Assembly (NCBI GenBank): GCA_030142905.1
Contig: JASJOG010000042.1
Coordinates: 746,501 to 810,500 of the forward strand
Length of the DNA: 64,000 nt
Reading direction: 5' to 3'
Origin: Heliopora coerulea
Lineage: Eukaryota; Cnidaria; Anthozoa; Scleralcyonacea; Helioporidae
Shown: positions 1-9,984 of the stretch, piece by piece
Numbering within the stretch: position 1 is the first letter of the stretch
How the letters are laid out: each line of letters begins with the position of its first letter
Notes under the pieces: model-generated
Told to the model about the DNA's origin: nothing
The model's input: only the letters and a program-made list of their open reading frames with translations
The model's database searches: none
Made by a program: the position numbers and the translations under genes

Positions 1-759
1 TGTGCTGGACAAGCTGTTTCCACTCTCCCCGATTATTTATTCAGTAGAGTGCAGTTTTTCTATCTAACCACAATCAAGTCAAGGTTATGTTAACTTCCTC
101 CTTGAGTGCAGTTTCCACAGTACTTACAAGTTGTGCAAGCACTCGACCAGACATCAATTCCGATCTTAGAATTGCCTGGGGCTTTAAAGGTGCCACCTAA
201 TTCCCGAAGGACCTTTATAAACAAAATAAACAACTGCACAGTATGCCTTCGAGCTTGCATCTGCAAATGCCAGAGATAAGAGAGAAGGCCTTTCTCTCTG
301 ACAAAGGGCCTTCGCTCGAGACGTTAGAAAACTACTCTTCACATTTCGGCACTACTCAGACCTTTCCGATCATTTCACATATAACAAGCAGGTCAGCTGA
401 CATTAACTGACATTAACAACCTCAATCTCATAGAAACACCTAGGAATCAAAATTTCCTTGGCTGCTCTCCAGTCACAGACTCACTTCATCCATCAACCTT
501 TCTTCGCATCAGTCAATTCTTCATCCCAATCTAACTTGTGCACACAGAGTTACTGAAATAGTATTTTCATGCTAACCGTGACTGGACTAATGACCCCTAG
601 AAGATCATACAACCCAGCCAGTAAACTCAATGCGTCACGCTTTGTCACTGTAAGTTCTTCAGCCCTTTTAACAAATCCTGCAAAATTAAAGTGAAACATG
701 TCAGTTTCACAGTTCCAAGAAAGTTCTAGTACCTTCTCAGGTCTGCGGTCACTCTCCAA
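1..759 (-). pseudogene. BEL/Pao polyprotein, region after the RT
   Basis: The open part at 550-759 reads SLLAGLYDLLGVISPV, the conserved A17-type block that follows the reverse transcriptase in BEL/Pao polyproteins. Below it the minus strand continues in broken frames with recognisable wording (VHKLDWDEEL, IPRCFYEIE), and near 1-90 an ALYWINN-like RNase H block. Stops and a foreign repeat at about 262-395 interrupt it. It is the C-terminal continuation of the fragment above and is cut by the window edge. Confidence 0.7.
262..395 (+). repeat. Hammerhead-like repeat fragment inside BEL/Pao
   Basis: The segment around 295-360 reads CTGACAAAGGGCC...GAGACGTTAG and ends in a CACATTTCGGCACTACTCA-like tail. 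The same unit occurs in inverted duplicate at 60887-61016 with the better core CTGACGA ... GAAACGTTAG. Here two core positions are changed, so it is a decayed copy. It interrupts the BEL/Pao coding sequence and is probably the end of a PLE or related element. Confidence 0.5.
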
Positions 760-861
760 TGTGACCTTTGCATTACTTACATCATCTGATCCTTTGCAAA
801 CATTATCAGTATCAGCCTTGCTAATGATTTCTCTTAACTCTGCATAGTTAGCTACTTTCTT

Positions 862-1743
862 AACTTAAAACCTCTTTCTGCAAGTCTATGGCAGGACTTC
901 CAAAAAGGCTCATTAGCTTGTGCTTCATTCTGCTGCCCATTTACAAGACCATCAACATAAAAGCTATTATTCATTGTTCTCACAAATTCTGGGTCTTCAT
1001 CATTAAACCTGTCCAAGCGATACCTCATTAAGCAAAAATGGTGAACAATTCACAGCAAAGACAACCCTACAAATTCTATACACTGCTGAGTTAATATCAT
1101 CTTTACCGGTAGTGACATCATTCACCCACAGAAACCTCAAACAATCCCGATCTCTTTCATCAACTTCAGCAATGAGAAATGCCTTTGCAATATCACCAAC
1201 CAAAGCTATGCTTTTCTCTCGAAATCTAATCAAGATGTCAAAAAAGAGTGGTGATAAAGCTAGTCCCACGTGTAAGCAATTATTTAATGAGACACCTCTT
1301 ACCATCCTTACAAGATGTATCATACACCACCCTAACCTTTGTCGTTTTGGCATCCCTTTGCTGTGGTCGGCATGATGTGGTTGGTAGTGTACCTTTTCTG
1401 AGCTTTCTAACTCAGCTACCCTTTCATTGATACCATGATCTTCTTGTTGCTTAATTATGGAGATGTATTCAAACAACACATTAGGCTCTTTCCTCACTTT
1501 CTCTAACTGTACTTTCAACCTTCTAACAATACATCTATAACTATTTGGCAAAGGTTTATGGCCTTCTTTCCATGGCAAGCACACCTTGTATCTTGTACCG
1601 TTGAAGGAAATCAAGTCCCTCAACCCTTCATGTATTCGAGCTTCTTCCCTTATTTCGAGGGTCTCATAATCCCACAATCTGTGAATATTCTTCTCTAAAG
1701 CACTGTCTCTCAAGGACTCATGGCTCACAAAGTTCACCTTCAT
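862..1743 (-). pseudogene. BEL/Pao reverse transcriptase fragment
   Basis: A 246-codon open stretch (1003-1743) holds the N-terminal part of a BEL/Pao reverse transcriptase. It has a GTRYKVCLPWKEGHKPLPNSY-like opening and the first catalytic block GDIAKAFL with LRFLW after it. The frame breaks near 1003. The following stretch in another frame (862-1003) contains the palm motif as YVDGL where YVDDL is expected, so one catalytic aspartate is replaced by glycine. The enzyme cannot be active. The neighbouring protease and downstream regions share strand and order, so this is one old insertion. Confidence 0.8.
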
Positions 1744-2078
1744 TTTTACTGCCTTCTGGGCATCCCTTCATGGGAGCAGACAAAAGCCACCCCAACTTTG
1801 CCTCCACAACAACAGGCTGATCTGCCTCCCTCCTTATTGATCTACCTCCTCAGAAGTACCAAAGATAGTCTGCACCTACCAGTACATCAATCTAAAGAAT
1901 TTCTTCACTTCTACAAACATCTGAAAACCAAATGCCCTGAAGATGAACATATGTCGTTTTACACCTCTCTACATGTTCATTCTTTATTTACGAAATGCTG
2001 GGTACTTCATACACTTCCATCTTTACCCCATCCCCACCAGCAACAAGAAGAAGCTCTAATTTGTAAACAGTCTTCAAA

Positions 2079-2504
2079 TTACCGTACCCACTTTGCGTCC
2101 CTGTTCAAACGTACTGATTTTATCCACTCATTCCTGATCTTCTCTATTTCGCTCAACTCGACCGCTCTAGAAGTGATAAAAGATCTATGGCCTCCTGAAT
2201 CAAACAAAACCCTAACCTTCAACCTTTTCCTTCCATTTATTATAGCCTGGACTGTCTGTAAAGGTACACCTAAGGCCGAACCAACGTGAAATATAGGCTT
2301 TGAATAGCGTGCGTCATCCTCGTCACTATTTCTAGTTGCGTTGTCTTTTACAGAATTCCTCGTGCCATCACAGATTGATGTGTGATGTCTATCTTTACAA
2401 ACATTACAGTTAATCTTAGAATTACTGTTACGAGCAACGTGTCCTTTCTTTAAGCAGGTAAAACACCGTCCGTACTTACGAAGAAATTGTTTTCTTTCTT
2501 TCAC
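2079..2504 (-). pseudogene. BEL/Pao zinc knuckle and aspartic protease fragment
   Basis: An open stretch of 141 codons. Near residues 14-25 there is a CFTCLKKGHVAR zinc knuckle, followed by a second Cys/His cluster (CNVCKDRHHTSIC), the usual double finger ahead of the BEL/Pao protease. Near residues 101-110 lies DSGGHRSFI, matching the family active site (normally D-S/T-G followed by a RSFI-like tail). In the retroelement these parts would bind RNA and process the polyprotein. The frame is lost below 2079; further protease-region wording (a VYKLELLLVAGG-like stretch) continues in a broken frame towards 1750. Confidence 0.8.
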
Positions 2505-2600
2505 TGACCTGATCTTCCGGTAGTCGCTATGGGCATGTTTCCCCGCACAATGGGCGCAATGATCTACTCAGTCCCTGCATGTAAGACGCTACCGATGTAA

Positions 2601-2996
2601 TAGGAAATATGTCCCCCCAAAAAAATATCTCCCCGGGCCAAATTTCCAAATTTCCTGCGTTTGCTGGAAGAAATCCAATGAATTAGGTCGAAAAGATAGT
2701 AAGTTTTTCGGAGAAAACTGAAGACGTTTCTTAATAAATGGTATCTCTTACTGATCTCTCCGTTTGTTTAACGCATACGATAAACAGCACAATCCATTCA
2801 ATAGCAAGTTGTAAACTCCCTCGGCAACTTTCAAAAGCTTGGCTTCATGAATATGTTCTCGATCGTTCAGTCTTAATAGGGGGGACAAATTTCCAAAGAG
2901 AGAGACATATTTCCTAGGAAATATGTCCCCAGGGGAGCCAAATTTCCTGGGAAATTTGACCCGGTGGGACATATTGTGGGGAGAACATATTTCCTA
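2601..2996. mobile_element. MITE with TAGGAAATATGTCCCC ends
   Basis: The left end TAGGAAATATGTCCCC and the right end GGGGAGAACATATTTCCTA are inverted repeats of each other. Near the right end the TIR motif is repeated several times, including a perfect 24-base palindrome at 2904-2927 centred on CCTAGG, and a related AAATTTCCTGGGAAATTT. No transposase is recognised inside. It is most likely a non-autonomous DNA transposon; the superfamily is uncertain. Confidence 0.55.
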
Positions 2997-3217
2997 GGAC
3001 ACCGGCTTGAGTCAACATTTTTCAGTTGACTTCGGTGGTGCCTGATGATCATGAGAACTTTCTGTTCATTTAATTGCTATCACTCCGAATTTTTACGGTC
3101 TGTTGACCAACCATCAGTTAGTGTAGTATTTATTTTTATTCTTTTATTCCATTGGTTATCGCATGTATTAGCACATGCCTGTCACTATATAATTAACGTC
3201 ACTGCGTTTGTTTTTTA

Positions 3218-3560
3218 ATCTCTGAAGATCTTGGCTATTGATTTTCCGGGCGGAAAGCGCAATCGCAATATAAAGATCAGAGCCCAGCTCAGAATTCGTA
3301 AATGTATCGCCATAGTAAAAGAGGCAACTCGAAACGTCAGTAAACATGTTTTAAAACTTTTCGAGTTGCCTCTTTTACTATGGCCATACATTTACGAATT
3401 CTGAGCTGGGCTCTGATCTTTATATTGCGATTAATCTCTGAAGATGTTGCAAGCTTTGCGACGAAACGTTAGATCTATTAAACTATTATGAAATTTACTT
3501 GTTGTTTCTCAATTTAAAATGCCTATCCTTCGTGTTATATGCCGGACTCTGATATTTATT
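3218..3560 (+). repeat. PLE-type end repeat with an internal hairpin
   Basis: The unit starts with TAATCTCTGAAGAT at 3218 and shows the same start again at about 3432. Between them lies a hairpin: arms 3262-3334 and 3358-3431 are inverted repeats with about one mismatch and a 23-base spacer. A related stretch, in opposite orientation, lies at about 58490-58570 (shared TATTGATTTTCCGGG and GAGCTGGGTTCT-like blocks). The second half holds the hammerhead-like motif listed separately. Structure and motif suggest a non-autonomous relative of PLEs. Confidence 0.5.
3438..3472 (+). ncRNA. Hammerhead-ribozyme-like motif, degenerate
   Basis: CTGAAGA (3438-3444, fits CUGANGA) is followed after one extra T by a 7-bp helix, GTTGCAA (3446-3452) with TTGCGAC (3456-3462), then GAAA (3463-3466) and CGTT. 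This is the order of a hammerhead core with stem II. The extra base before stem II and a poor cleavage triplet make self-cleavage doubtful. Confidence 0.4.
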
Positions 3561-5000
3561 ACACGACTTCGATTCCTGTCTGGTGATTCTGTCGCTGATA
3601 TGCTTGAAACTTGGTTCATACGAGTGAAGCTAGCTTAAACACAACATCAAAACAACAGATAAGACAACGCAGGTATTCCTGTGGGGCAACGCAAGCGTAA
3701 ACCCAAGCTCACGGAATAAACACTAGCACAAAATCAACCATAAGAGATTGACTGAAAGAGAGGAAAAGGGTCTTTTTGTCCCGTGTCTAGGCTTGAATTG
3801 CATTTGGTTAACCCCAGTCCACACGTAAATTTCGCTGGTGCTTGCCCTTTTGTATCGTTTACGCGAACCAGGCTTCGATATTGTCTTGTCCATATTTCAT
3901 TCATGTAACTTGATTCCTGACGGTTCCCACGAGGAAGAGCAAATGTTTAAACCTTTAACGATTGATGGGGTTTTTGTTGTACTGATTCGCCTCTGGGAAA
4001 ATGAATTGGTAGGTACGCGTCAGATATTTGTGGATTTTAACGTATTTCACTTTTTGTTTGACAGATTTGGCCGTAATGGCATAACTATAGCATTGTACTA
4101 TGGGGGAAGCCATTGACGGGGTCAGAGTAAAAGTGGGGGAACTTTTTGGAGCGTCTAGTAGGGATTTAGGGAGTTCATTTGGAACACTTAAATTTCTTAA
4201 GTCTTTTGACCTGCAATTGCGAGAACGTAGGTGTTTCATAGTAGTTGAAGATTACATTACTCTTTGAGTTGGGTCTGAACTTATGGTGGCCGGGGGGGCG
4301 GGGTCCGGGTACTCCGGAAATTAGTCACTGTTTGGCGATTTTGAGGTTCAATCTCGCCGATGAGCAATCTTTTTTAGCGAACCAGACATCGACGGTATCT
4401 ACGCGATCAAGTGGCTTTGTTTGACGATTTACATCTCTTCGACGAGCGAAGACTTAGCTATAATTTACATCATTATAAGGTAAGATTCATTTCTTTCGTT
4501 GTTCACTTCTTGTTCCTTTATGGATAGTCCATCTTAAAAAACATTGCTTCGCCGTTTGTTTGTTTGTTTGTTTGTGAACTGACCTTCCCGTAAAAGTAGA
4601 AACAAGAACAAAAGATCTAATAGAGACAGAAACGTCCAACTGCGCGCAGAAAAAATTATTCACGCAGTGTGAACCAGCTTAATGAAGACAGAAACTAACC
4701 CTTTGAGATCAAGCCATTCGTGACAAAAGCTCAAGGCTTGTCCTTATTTTCAGTGATTGAACGCAATTTTGATTACCAATATCCAAAAACCGCAAGGACA
4801 AGGAAGTCACGCGGGGTTGAAATGATCAAAGGTTTTATCGGTTTTCACATTTGAATATTCCAATTCATATGGGAAATGCATGTTTCGTTTACCGACGAAA
4901 TGAAAACTTCATATGTGAGTACTTTCCAATCCATACGTCTTTCATGTGAATGAGGATTTGAAATTTTTAATTGCAAGGGGCAAAATCGCGTGTTGAGAAA
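3561..5000. other. No gene recognised
   Basis: The two longest open stretches, 3838-4116 (+) and 3955-4239 (-), overlap on opposite strands. Neither carries a motif I recognise. A short TTTG microsatellite lies near 4556-4575. I see no supported gene here. Confidence 0.4.
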
Positions 5001-5080
5001 CATGTTTGAGAAACATGAGAGCTTGGATATATTAAGGTAGATGAACGATTATTATTAATATATCGATCATTTTTAATATA

Positions 5081-5555
5081 CAGAGTGTATCAAAAAAACT
5101 GCAAACACTATAATTTGCATAAGTAGATACTGCAAATAGCATTTCAATGCCTGTGCAACTAATTATGCGTCTGGGATTTGAAATGAATTACGCCAGAGAA
5201 TTGTCGACGAGTTCAATGCCTTACGAGAGCATCCTGCCTTAATTAACCAGGCAGTGCGTGATATGCATTGGCGAACAATGCTTTGCGTTGAGAGAAATGG
5301 TGATCATGTCGAAGGACGATATGCATGAATTGTAAATAAATGTCAATAAAAATCTTATTGTTTGTTTGATGTACACAATTTACTTTGCTCATGGGTTAGT
5401 GTTTTCGTTACTAACCCTAACCCTAACAGTACGAATTTCGACATCTCCAAGCATGAATTGTATTTACGCACCCTTGGGATCAATTAGTGCTAAAGTATGC
5501 AACTTTCATAAATGTCTGATTTCAAAAGAGTTTGCGGTTTTTTTGATACACCCTG
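5081..5555 (+). mobile_element. Internally deleted mariner-like element
   Basis: The ends CAGAGTGTATCAAAAAAACT and GTTTTTTTGATACACCCTG are inverted repeats, flanked on both sides by TA (5079-5080, 5556-5557), the Tc1/mariner target duplication. Only the last part of a transposase remains inside. The larger relative at 50422-52102 shares the ends and the C-terminal protein wording. Confidence 0.8.
5182..5328 (+). pseudogene. Mariner transposase C-terminal remnant
   Basis: 49 codons ending in TGA. They read NELRQRIVDEFNALREHPAL, then AVRDMH-RTMLCVERNG and HVEGRYA, the C-terminal tail of the mariner type seen at 50669-51770. The catalytic domain is deleted. It serves only to classify the element. 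Confidence 0.75.
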
Positions 5556-5705
5556 TATAGTGGCTTCTGGTTAGGTCGCACATATATATCGAACTTGCAC
5601 CCTTCCTCATCATCTGAGTCTTGGTAGCTCAATGGTTAGAGCGTCTTAGCGGTGTTACATGTATGAGATATACTTGGCAGTATAGTAGATATTATATTTA
5701 GGATA

Positions 5706-5784
5706 TATTGCTTTCGTGCATGAATATTGCTTTCGTGCATGAATATTGCTTTCGTGCATGAGTAATTTGCTTTCGTGCATGAGT
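5706..5784. repeat. Tandem repeat in the solo LTR
   Basis: About four copies of a 19-base unit containing ATTGCTTTCGTGCATGA. Repeats of this kind in the upstream part of an LTR often act as enhancer modules; that role is inference. Confidence 0.8.
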
Positions 5785-5927
5785 GAGGAAATAGTTAAAC
5801 CTCAAAACGCAACAGGAAAACACCTTAGCCCACAAGATAACGTGACGGACATCCTATGCTGGAACAAGCTTTCACGCACCATTTAACATAAAGGAAATAG
5901 TCTATAGTTTCTTCCCCTAGCTAAACG

Positions 5928-5935
5928 TATAAAAG
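5928..5935 (+). promoter_or_regulatory. TATA box of the solo LTR
   Basis: TATAAAAG lies in the middle of the LTR, followed by GCAGAGCACAACTCAGCAG. Position and sequence fit an LTR core promoter, which would set LTR transcription rightwards. Confidence 0.5.
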
Positions 5936-6419
5936 GCAGAGCACAACTCAGCAGTGCATGTATTATTCATAAGGCGTTAGCCTGAATAACATCATTACGA
6001 ACCAAAGTATTAAAAGAAATTATTAAAGTCAAGAACCAAAGAAATCAACGGAACCGAAACCCAAAGAGCGTACAGAGTGCTAAGAGTTGTGCTCAGTCTC
6101 ACGGCAGTATAATACATACTTCAAGGTTTGCAAATATAAAGATGCTAATCTTTAACTTGTCAAATAAAGTAAAATAAATAGTTGAAAATATAGCTGGTTT
6201 TGTATTCTTTGTTGCGAACAAATTGAACCAAAAGCAGCCACATAATTTAATAGGGACCGGCTCGTAACACCGGTCATAATAAGGTTGCGGGTTCGATTCC
6301 CGTCTGTGGCTCAAAAATCATTTTCTGAGTATCGAGCTTGAAGATCGTTCATCTACCTTAATATATTCAAGCTCTCATGTTTCTCAAACATTAAACCTGA
6401 TAAATCATTATTAAAATAT

Positions 6420-6640
6420 TGTGGCTTCTGCATAGGTCGCACATATATATCGAGCTTGCACCCTAGCTCACCATCTGAGTCTTGGTAGCTCAATGGTTAG
6501 AGCGTCTTACCGGTCATCAGAAGGTTGCGGGTTCGATCCCCGTCTGGGGCTCAGAAAACATTTTCTGAGTATCGACCTTGAAGATCGTTCATCTACCTTA
6601 ATATATCCAAGCTCTCATGTTTCTCAAACATTAAACTGCA
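6420..6640 (+). repeat. tRNA-headed SINE, intact copy
   Basis: An uninterrupted copy of the family at 5560-6391. It contains the tRNA-like body listed next, followed by an AT-rich tail and the CTTGAAGATCGTTCATCTAC block. It has no protein-coding capacity. Related tRNA-like bodies lie on the minus strand near 17831-17902. Confidence 0.7.
6477..6552 (+). tRNA. tRNA-like sequence of a SINE (not a functional tRNA)
   Basis: The acceptor strands 6477-6483 (GAGTCTT) and 6546-6552 (GGGGCTC) can pair over seven positions using G-U pairs. A D arm (GGTAGCTCAATGGTTAGAGC) and a T arm (GCGGGTTCGATCCCCGT) are clear, matching Pol III A and B boxes. The anticodon stem has a mismatch and the loop lacks the invariant U33, and the sequence is repeated nearby. 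I read it as a SINE head, not a working tRNA gene. Confidence 0.55.
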
Positions 6641-7639
6641 ATTCTTGGTGAACCTGATCGTTTAAGTTAGCGTCACGGTGTCTGTCATGACATTTCGACA
6701 GCCTCCGCCGTGGTCATCTTCGAAATGAAAGGACGAATATTTGGGAATTCAACCTGTTTATGTGCATCTGGACTGGATTGTTCAGAAGACGATTGTATTA
6801 ATACTCGCTTGACGAGACGTTTGTGAGTAAATTTCGAGAATATTTATATGAAATCAATGGCTCTCTTAGACAGATTTTCAGAGGATTTAAAAAGGTTTTA
6901 CGCTGTGAACTTTGAACTCCACTCAGGGGCGGATCTAGGATTTTTTCGCCTTAGGCAAATTTTAAAAAGGCACAAAACAGGGGGGAGTAACCTTCACCAC
7001 CTAATCTGACAGAAATTAGCCGTTGCTGTTTCGCTAAATTTCAGAGCTCATCAGCATGCCTAGGAATTTTACTGCCACCACAAATTTGATATCCGTATTG
7101 ATCAAATTTCGAAACCATAACTCTGAGTCCTTCAATCAGCGAATTGTCACCTACCATGGCCAAAGAGACAGAGCTGTAGAGACAATCTCCAGAGGGTTCG
7201 CACTTATGAAAGGAAGCGCACGAAAATAAACTAAGGATACGAATCCGAAGTAAAATGATAGGAGCTTTAACCCTAGGAAAACAGTATTGAACTCAATAGC
7301 CTAGAAGTGAGCACACGGTTCAATAATTTGACCAACATGTGAGACAAAGTGCACATCTCAACAGCGGCGTTTAGCCCCAGAGCCAGAGGGGTTCAGCTTT
7401 CAAACCATCAATATTTATTCTAATCAGTTACACTGAATAAAAAATTATTTACATGTTGGGACTGTTAGCGAATGTTGTTCAGTAAATTTTATGAAGTTTC
7501 TACAAATCATCTAAAATTGATTCTTTCTATGGGTTTCTGCTATTAGTGAAATCTCACTCAAGACCACGTTTGTGTATTGCCCGCATTAAGTTTAACAGTT
7601 TGAAGAAAGTAAGTGAAGACCAGCAACTTTACTCACCTG

Positions 7640-7881
7640 AGAGCAATACACTGCTTGTTCTGATAGTTCTTTGCGTACGAAGGGATATAAGTCTCCGCTC
7701 CAAAATTTCTGTGGAGGTGCCGCTCATTCACTAGACATTTGAGATCAGGTGTCGAGTGAGTGCGACTGCTTATTGACGACGACAAACCATCATACAATAG
7801 CAGCAAGGACTTCTGGTCGTTCCTCTTCAACGCAGATAGACATTGTTCAAATAAGCTCGGAGAAGACATATTTGAAGGCAA
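7640..7881 (-). other. Possible coding exon in the transposon
   Basis: A minus-strand open stretch reads MPSNMSSPSLFEQCLSALKR and goes on for about 80 codons. It ends at CTCTCAG|GTGAGT, a strong splice-donor consensus, with the frame open up to it. No known family is recognised. With the piece at 8965-9340 on the same strand it may be part of a spliced gene carried by the element. Confidence 0.3.
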
Positions 7882-8126
7882 TGAAACCGTTTTTGTAACG
7901 AAAGGAGTTTATACAGCTTTCCTCGTGTTCTTAACACTGACGTAGCGCAGCATATGTAAATCAGCATTTTAGGCAAAATCGATGCTCAAGGCCAATCATG
8001 TTATAGAGTTTTGATAATATGACTGATGTAGCTCGACAAATTAGGCAAAAAAACTACGTAGTAAATGCTGCTGCACCAATGCAACCAGTGGCGGATTAAC
8101 CAATAGGCACTATAGGCACGTGCCTA

Positions 8127-8240
8127 GGGCCCACGAAGTCCAGGGGCCCACGAAGACCAAAGGCCCACGAAGACCAAGGGCCCACGAAGACCAAGGGCCC
8201 ACGAAGACCAAGGGCCTACGAAGACCAAGGGCCCACGAAG
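8127..8240. repeat. 17-bp tandem repeat
   Basis: About six copies of GGGCCCACGAAGACCAA with small changes. They follow a CGTGCCTAGGGCCC stretch typical of a transposon end. Confidence 0.9.
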
Positions 8241-8964
8241 ATATTTGTCTATGTGGCTATGTTTTATTTTTTATTTTTGAATGAGATAACTAAGTACAGA
8301 CACATTTATCCTTGAGGAATTCGTACTTAATAGCATGCAAGTCTTACATACGTTTTGACGGGGGTAAACTACTAAAAGTAAAGACAATAAGAGTATTCAA
8401 ACAGAGCTCAAAGGAGTGAAAGGATTCAAAATGTATTTTCGAGAGAAATACAAAAGAACGACTGATTTTCTGAATAACTAAATATTACCTTTTACGATTT
8501 TTCAAACTTTGACCAAAACAGGACGACTTACTTTTGATTGACGGTCAAATAACCCATCTAAATGACTGAATTCTTAATTCTGTTCTTTCTGTTATTGATT
8601 ATTATTAATTCTATTCTTCTATTATTTTACTCTGCCTATCGCCAGACAATTTTATTTGTCAAAAGGAGAGCTTCCCTCCTCAAAAGAGTTAAGTATCCCA
8701 TTATTTATTATGCTAATATATACAGTCGAACTCCTATTAAGCGGACACCTTCGGGACCTCGCCGCGGTGTCCGCTGAAAAGGGGTGTCCGCTTAATAGGG
8801 GTTTGCAGAAAACACAGCTGGAGGCAAATTTGTGTGCGTAATTTGAATATCAAAACAGTTAACAATTTAAGATGTCACAAAACTCTAGCATAAAAGCTCA
8901 TTAGATAGTTCATGTGTAGCGTCTCTCAAAGTCATTTAAAGAAGGAATCAATACATGTTTGCTT

Positions 8965-9340
8965 TCAAGGCTCACGCAGACGATAATCCCTCAAAATGTC
9001 ATTTACATTCAAAATAACATTAGAAAGGTCTTCAAGGCCACGAAATTCTGCAAACTCCGCCAGCTGCTCCTCAACCTTGAGGGCTTCGGAGGAAGATTTA
9101 ATGACTGGTCTGTGAAGAGAGCAGTAAAATTCATCTTCGTTGTCGTCATCAACGATCTCACATATATCTTTTGGCTCCTTGGCTGGTGGTTCGCTGTTCA
9201 CGTTTGTCATTTCCTCAATAATCTTGGCTCTGATGTCTTCATGCCGAGTTGGTGTGTCTTTGTCGATGAGGTCTTCGCATGTTCGGAATAGCAGATACGG
9301 ACATTTTGACGACGACGAGTTGAATATGCCATTTTGCGAT
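8965..9340 (-). other. Possible acidic coding exon in the transposon
   Basis: The minus strand is open with an acidic stretch (CEIVDDDNEDEFYCSLHRP) and a helical part (EEQLAEFAEFRG). Near its end CTGC|GTGAGC could be a splice donor. It precedes the 7640-7881 piece in transcription order. The family is not recognised, and a chance ORF cannot be excluded. Confidence 0.25.
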
Positions 9341-9413
9341 TCAAAATCCCTTTGATCGGTCTTAAGTCACCTTAGGCAGCTCCCTTGTTTGCCTAACCCT
9401 AAATCCGCCCCTG

Positions 9414-9984
9414 CCACTGGTCAGTGACAATAGACAGAACTAAACAGTAGATTAACTGGTAATCCAGGACTATTGCTAATCGTTCTTAGAACAACCGGCA
9501 ACTGTTTTTTCCGTTCCAAGGGGTATTTGTATGGAGGCGAGCCAGCCCTTTTGGTAGAGTTAGCTTTAGTAAGAGCTTTAGTAAGAGCTAGCTTTTGTTA
9601 GAGCTGGATTTCATCTTGCTTTTACAGAAAAATTTCCTAGCCTTTAAGTTTTCATGCCACCAGAAGCTCCTTCTTACGATTTCTCTGCAAATATGAACGT
9701 AACTCACTTTAACTGGCCAACAACGTACAGTCAAATGATTCTTTGGCAAACTAATGAGATAAAGAGAAACAACCAGTCGTGCAGTGAAAGTTTTATGCGT
9801 CGTTTATATGGTCAAAAGCATATTACGGAACACCTTGCAGTGAAGACAGTTTGTCAGCTGGTGGTTGATCGGCTTCAAACTGTTGCGTACCCAGGATGTA
9901 AATGTCCTGCGTAAAAACATGGACACAAAGTTCTCGACCTATTTAACAGTTTACGTACAGCCTACAACAAGGATCTTTCTGTAA
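9414..9984. other. Intertransposon segment, no known gene
   Basis: A short degenerate repeat of TTAGTAAGAGCT lies at about 9557-9605. The rest holds the small ORF listed next and nothing else I recognise. Confidence 0.4.
9654..9914 (+). CDS. Small unrecognised ORF, 86 aa
   Basis: An 86-codon frame beginning MPPEAPSYDF and ending YPGCKCPA before TAA. It is not obviously low complexity, is mostly hydrophilic, and has three cysteines in its last part (C67, C82, C84). No signal peptide, membrane segment or known motif is visible. It sits between two DNA transposons and may be a piece of a third. It may also be a chance ORF. Confidence 0.25.
   Translation: MPPEAPSYDFSANMNVTHFNWPTTYSQMILWQTNEIKRNNQSCSESFMRRLYGQKHITEHLAVKTVCQLVVDRLQTVAYPGCKCPA

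Larger units (their letters stand above)
1..2510 (-). mobile_element. Decayed BEL/Pao LTR retrotransposon, internal region
   Basis: The minus strand reads, in order, a Gag-type zinc knuckle, an aspartic protease, a BEL/Pao reverse transcriptase and the region downstream of it, interrupted by several stops and frameshifts. The element runs off the left edge, so integrase and one LTR are not seen, and no LTR is recognised on the right. It is also split near 262-395 by a short repeat of another family. The domain order and wording of the motifs are typical of BEL/Pao, not Gypsy. No part can make a full protein, so this is a fossil. Confidence 0.85.
5653..6269. mobile_element. Solo LTR
   Basis: It begins TGTTACATG and ends CTCGTAACA, so it has TG...CA termini inside a 6-bp inverted repeat (TGTTAC/GTAACA). 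It interrupts a SINE whose intact copy shows the empty site; the flanking bases (gcgg left, ccgg right, CCGG in the intact copy) fit a 4-bp target duplication with one change. It contains a TATA box and 19-base tandem repeats, and no coding capacity. The parent family cannot be named. Confidence 0.75.
5560..6391 (+). repeat. tRNA-headed SINE copy split by a solo LTR
   Basis: The left part (5560-5652) and right part (6270-6391) together match the uninterrupted copy at 6420-6640: GTGGCTTCTG, GTCGCACATATATATCGA, then the tRNA-like GGTAGCTCAATGGTTAGAGC and GGTTGCGGGTTCGATTCCCG. An LTR sits exactly in the tRNA-like part. A stretch around 5001-5055 is the inverse of 6343-6393 (AGAGCTTGGATATATTAAGG / CCTTAATATATTCAAGCTCT), so the family also carries this block in opposite orientation nearby. 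Confidence 0.7.
6924..9413. mobile_element. DNA transposon with CAGGGGCGGATCTAGG ends
   Basis: Left end CAGGGGCGGATCTAGGATTT and the complement of the right end (CAGGGGCGGATTTAGG) form terminal inverted repeats. Both sides carry CCACT (6919-6923, 9414-9418), a 5-bp duplication; no 8-bp match is seen, so assignment to hAT is not secure despite the hAT-like CAGNGGCGGA start. Inside are exon-like minus-strand pieces, a 17-bp tandem repeat near what looks like the end of a second element (CAGTGGCGGATTAACC at about 8091), and a small GCGGACACC inverted repeat at 8718-8810. Confidence 0.65.

Noticed and set aside
1720..2289. 189-codon plus-strand ORF
   Set aside because: It is the antisense of the BEL/Pao polyprotein, which has recognisable domains on the minus strand.
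5409..5430. CCCTAA repeats suggesting a telomere
   Set aside because: Only about three units, inside a mariner-like element. No telomeric array.
6477..6552. Functional tRNA gene (threonine GGT by position)
   Set aside because: Position 33 is not U, the anticodon stem has a mismatch, and the sequence is a repeated SINE head.
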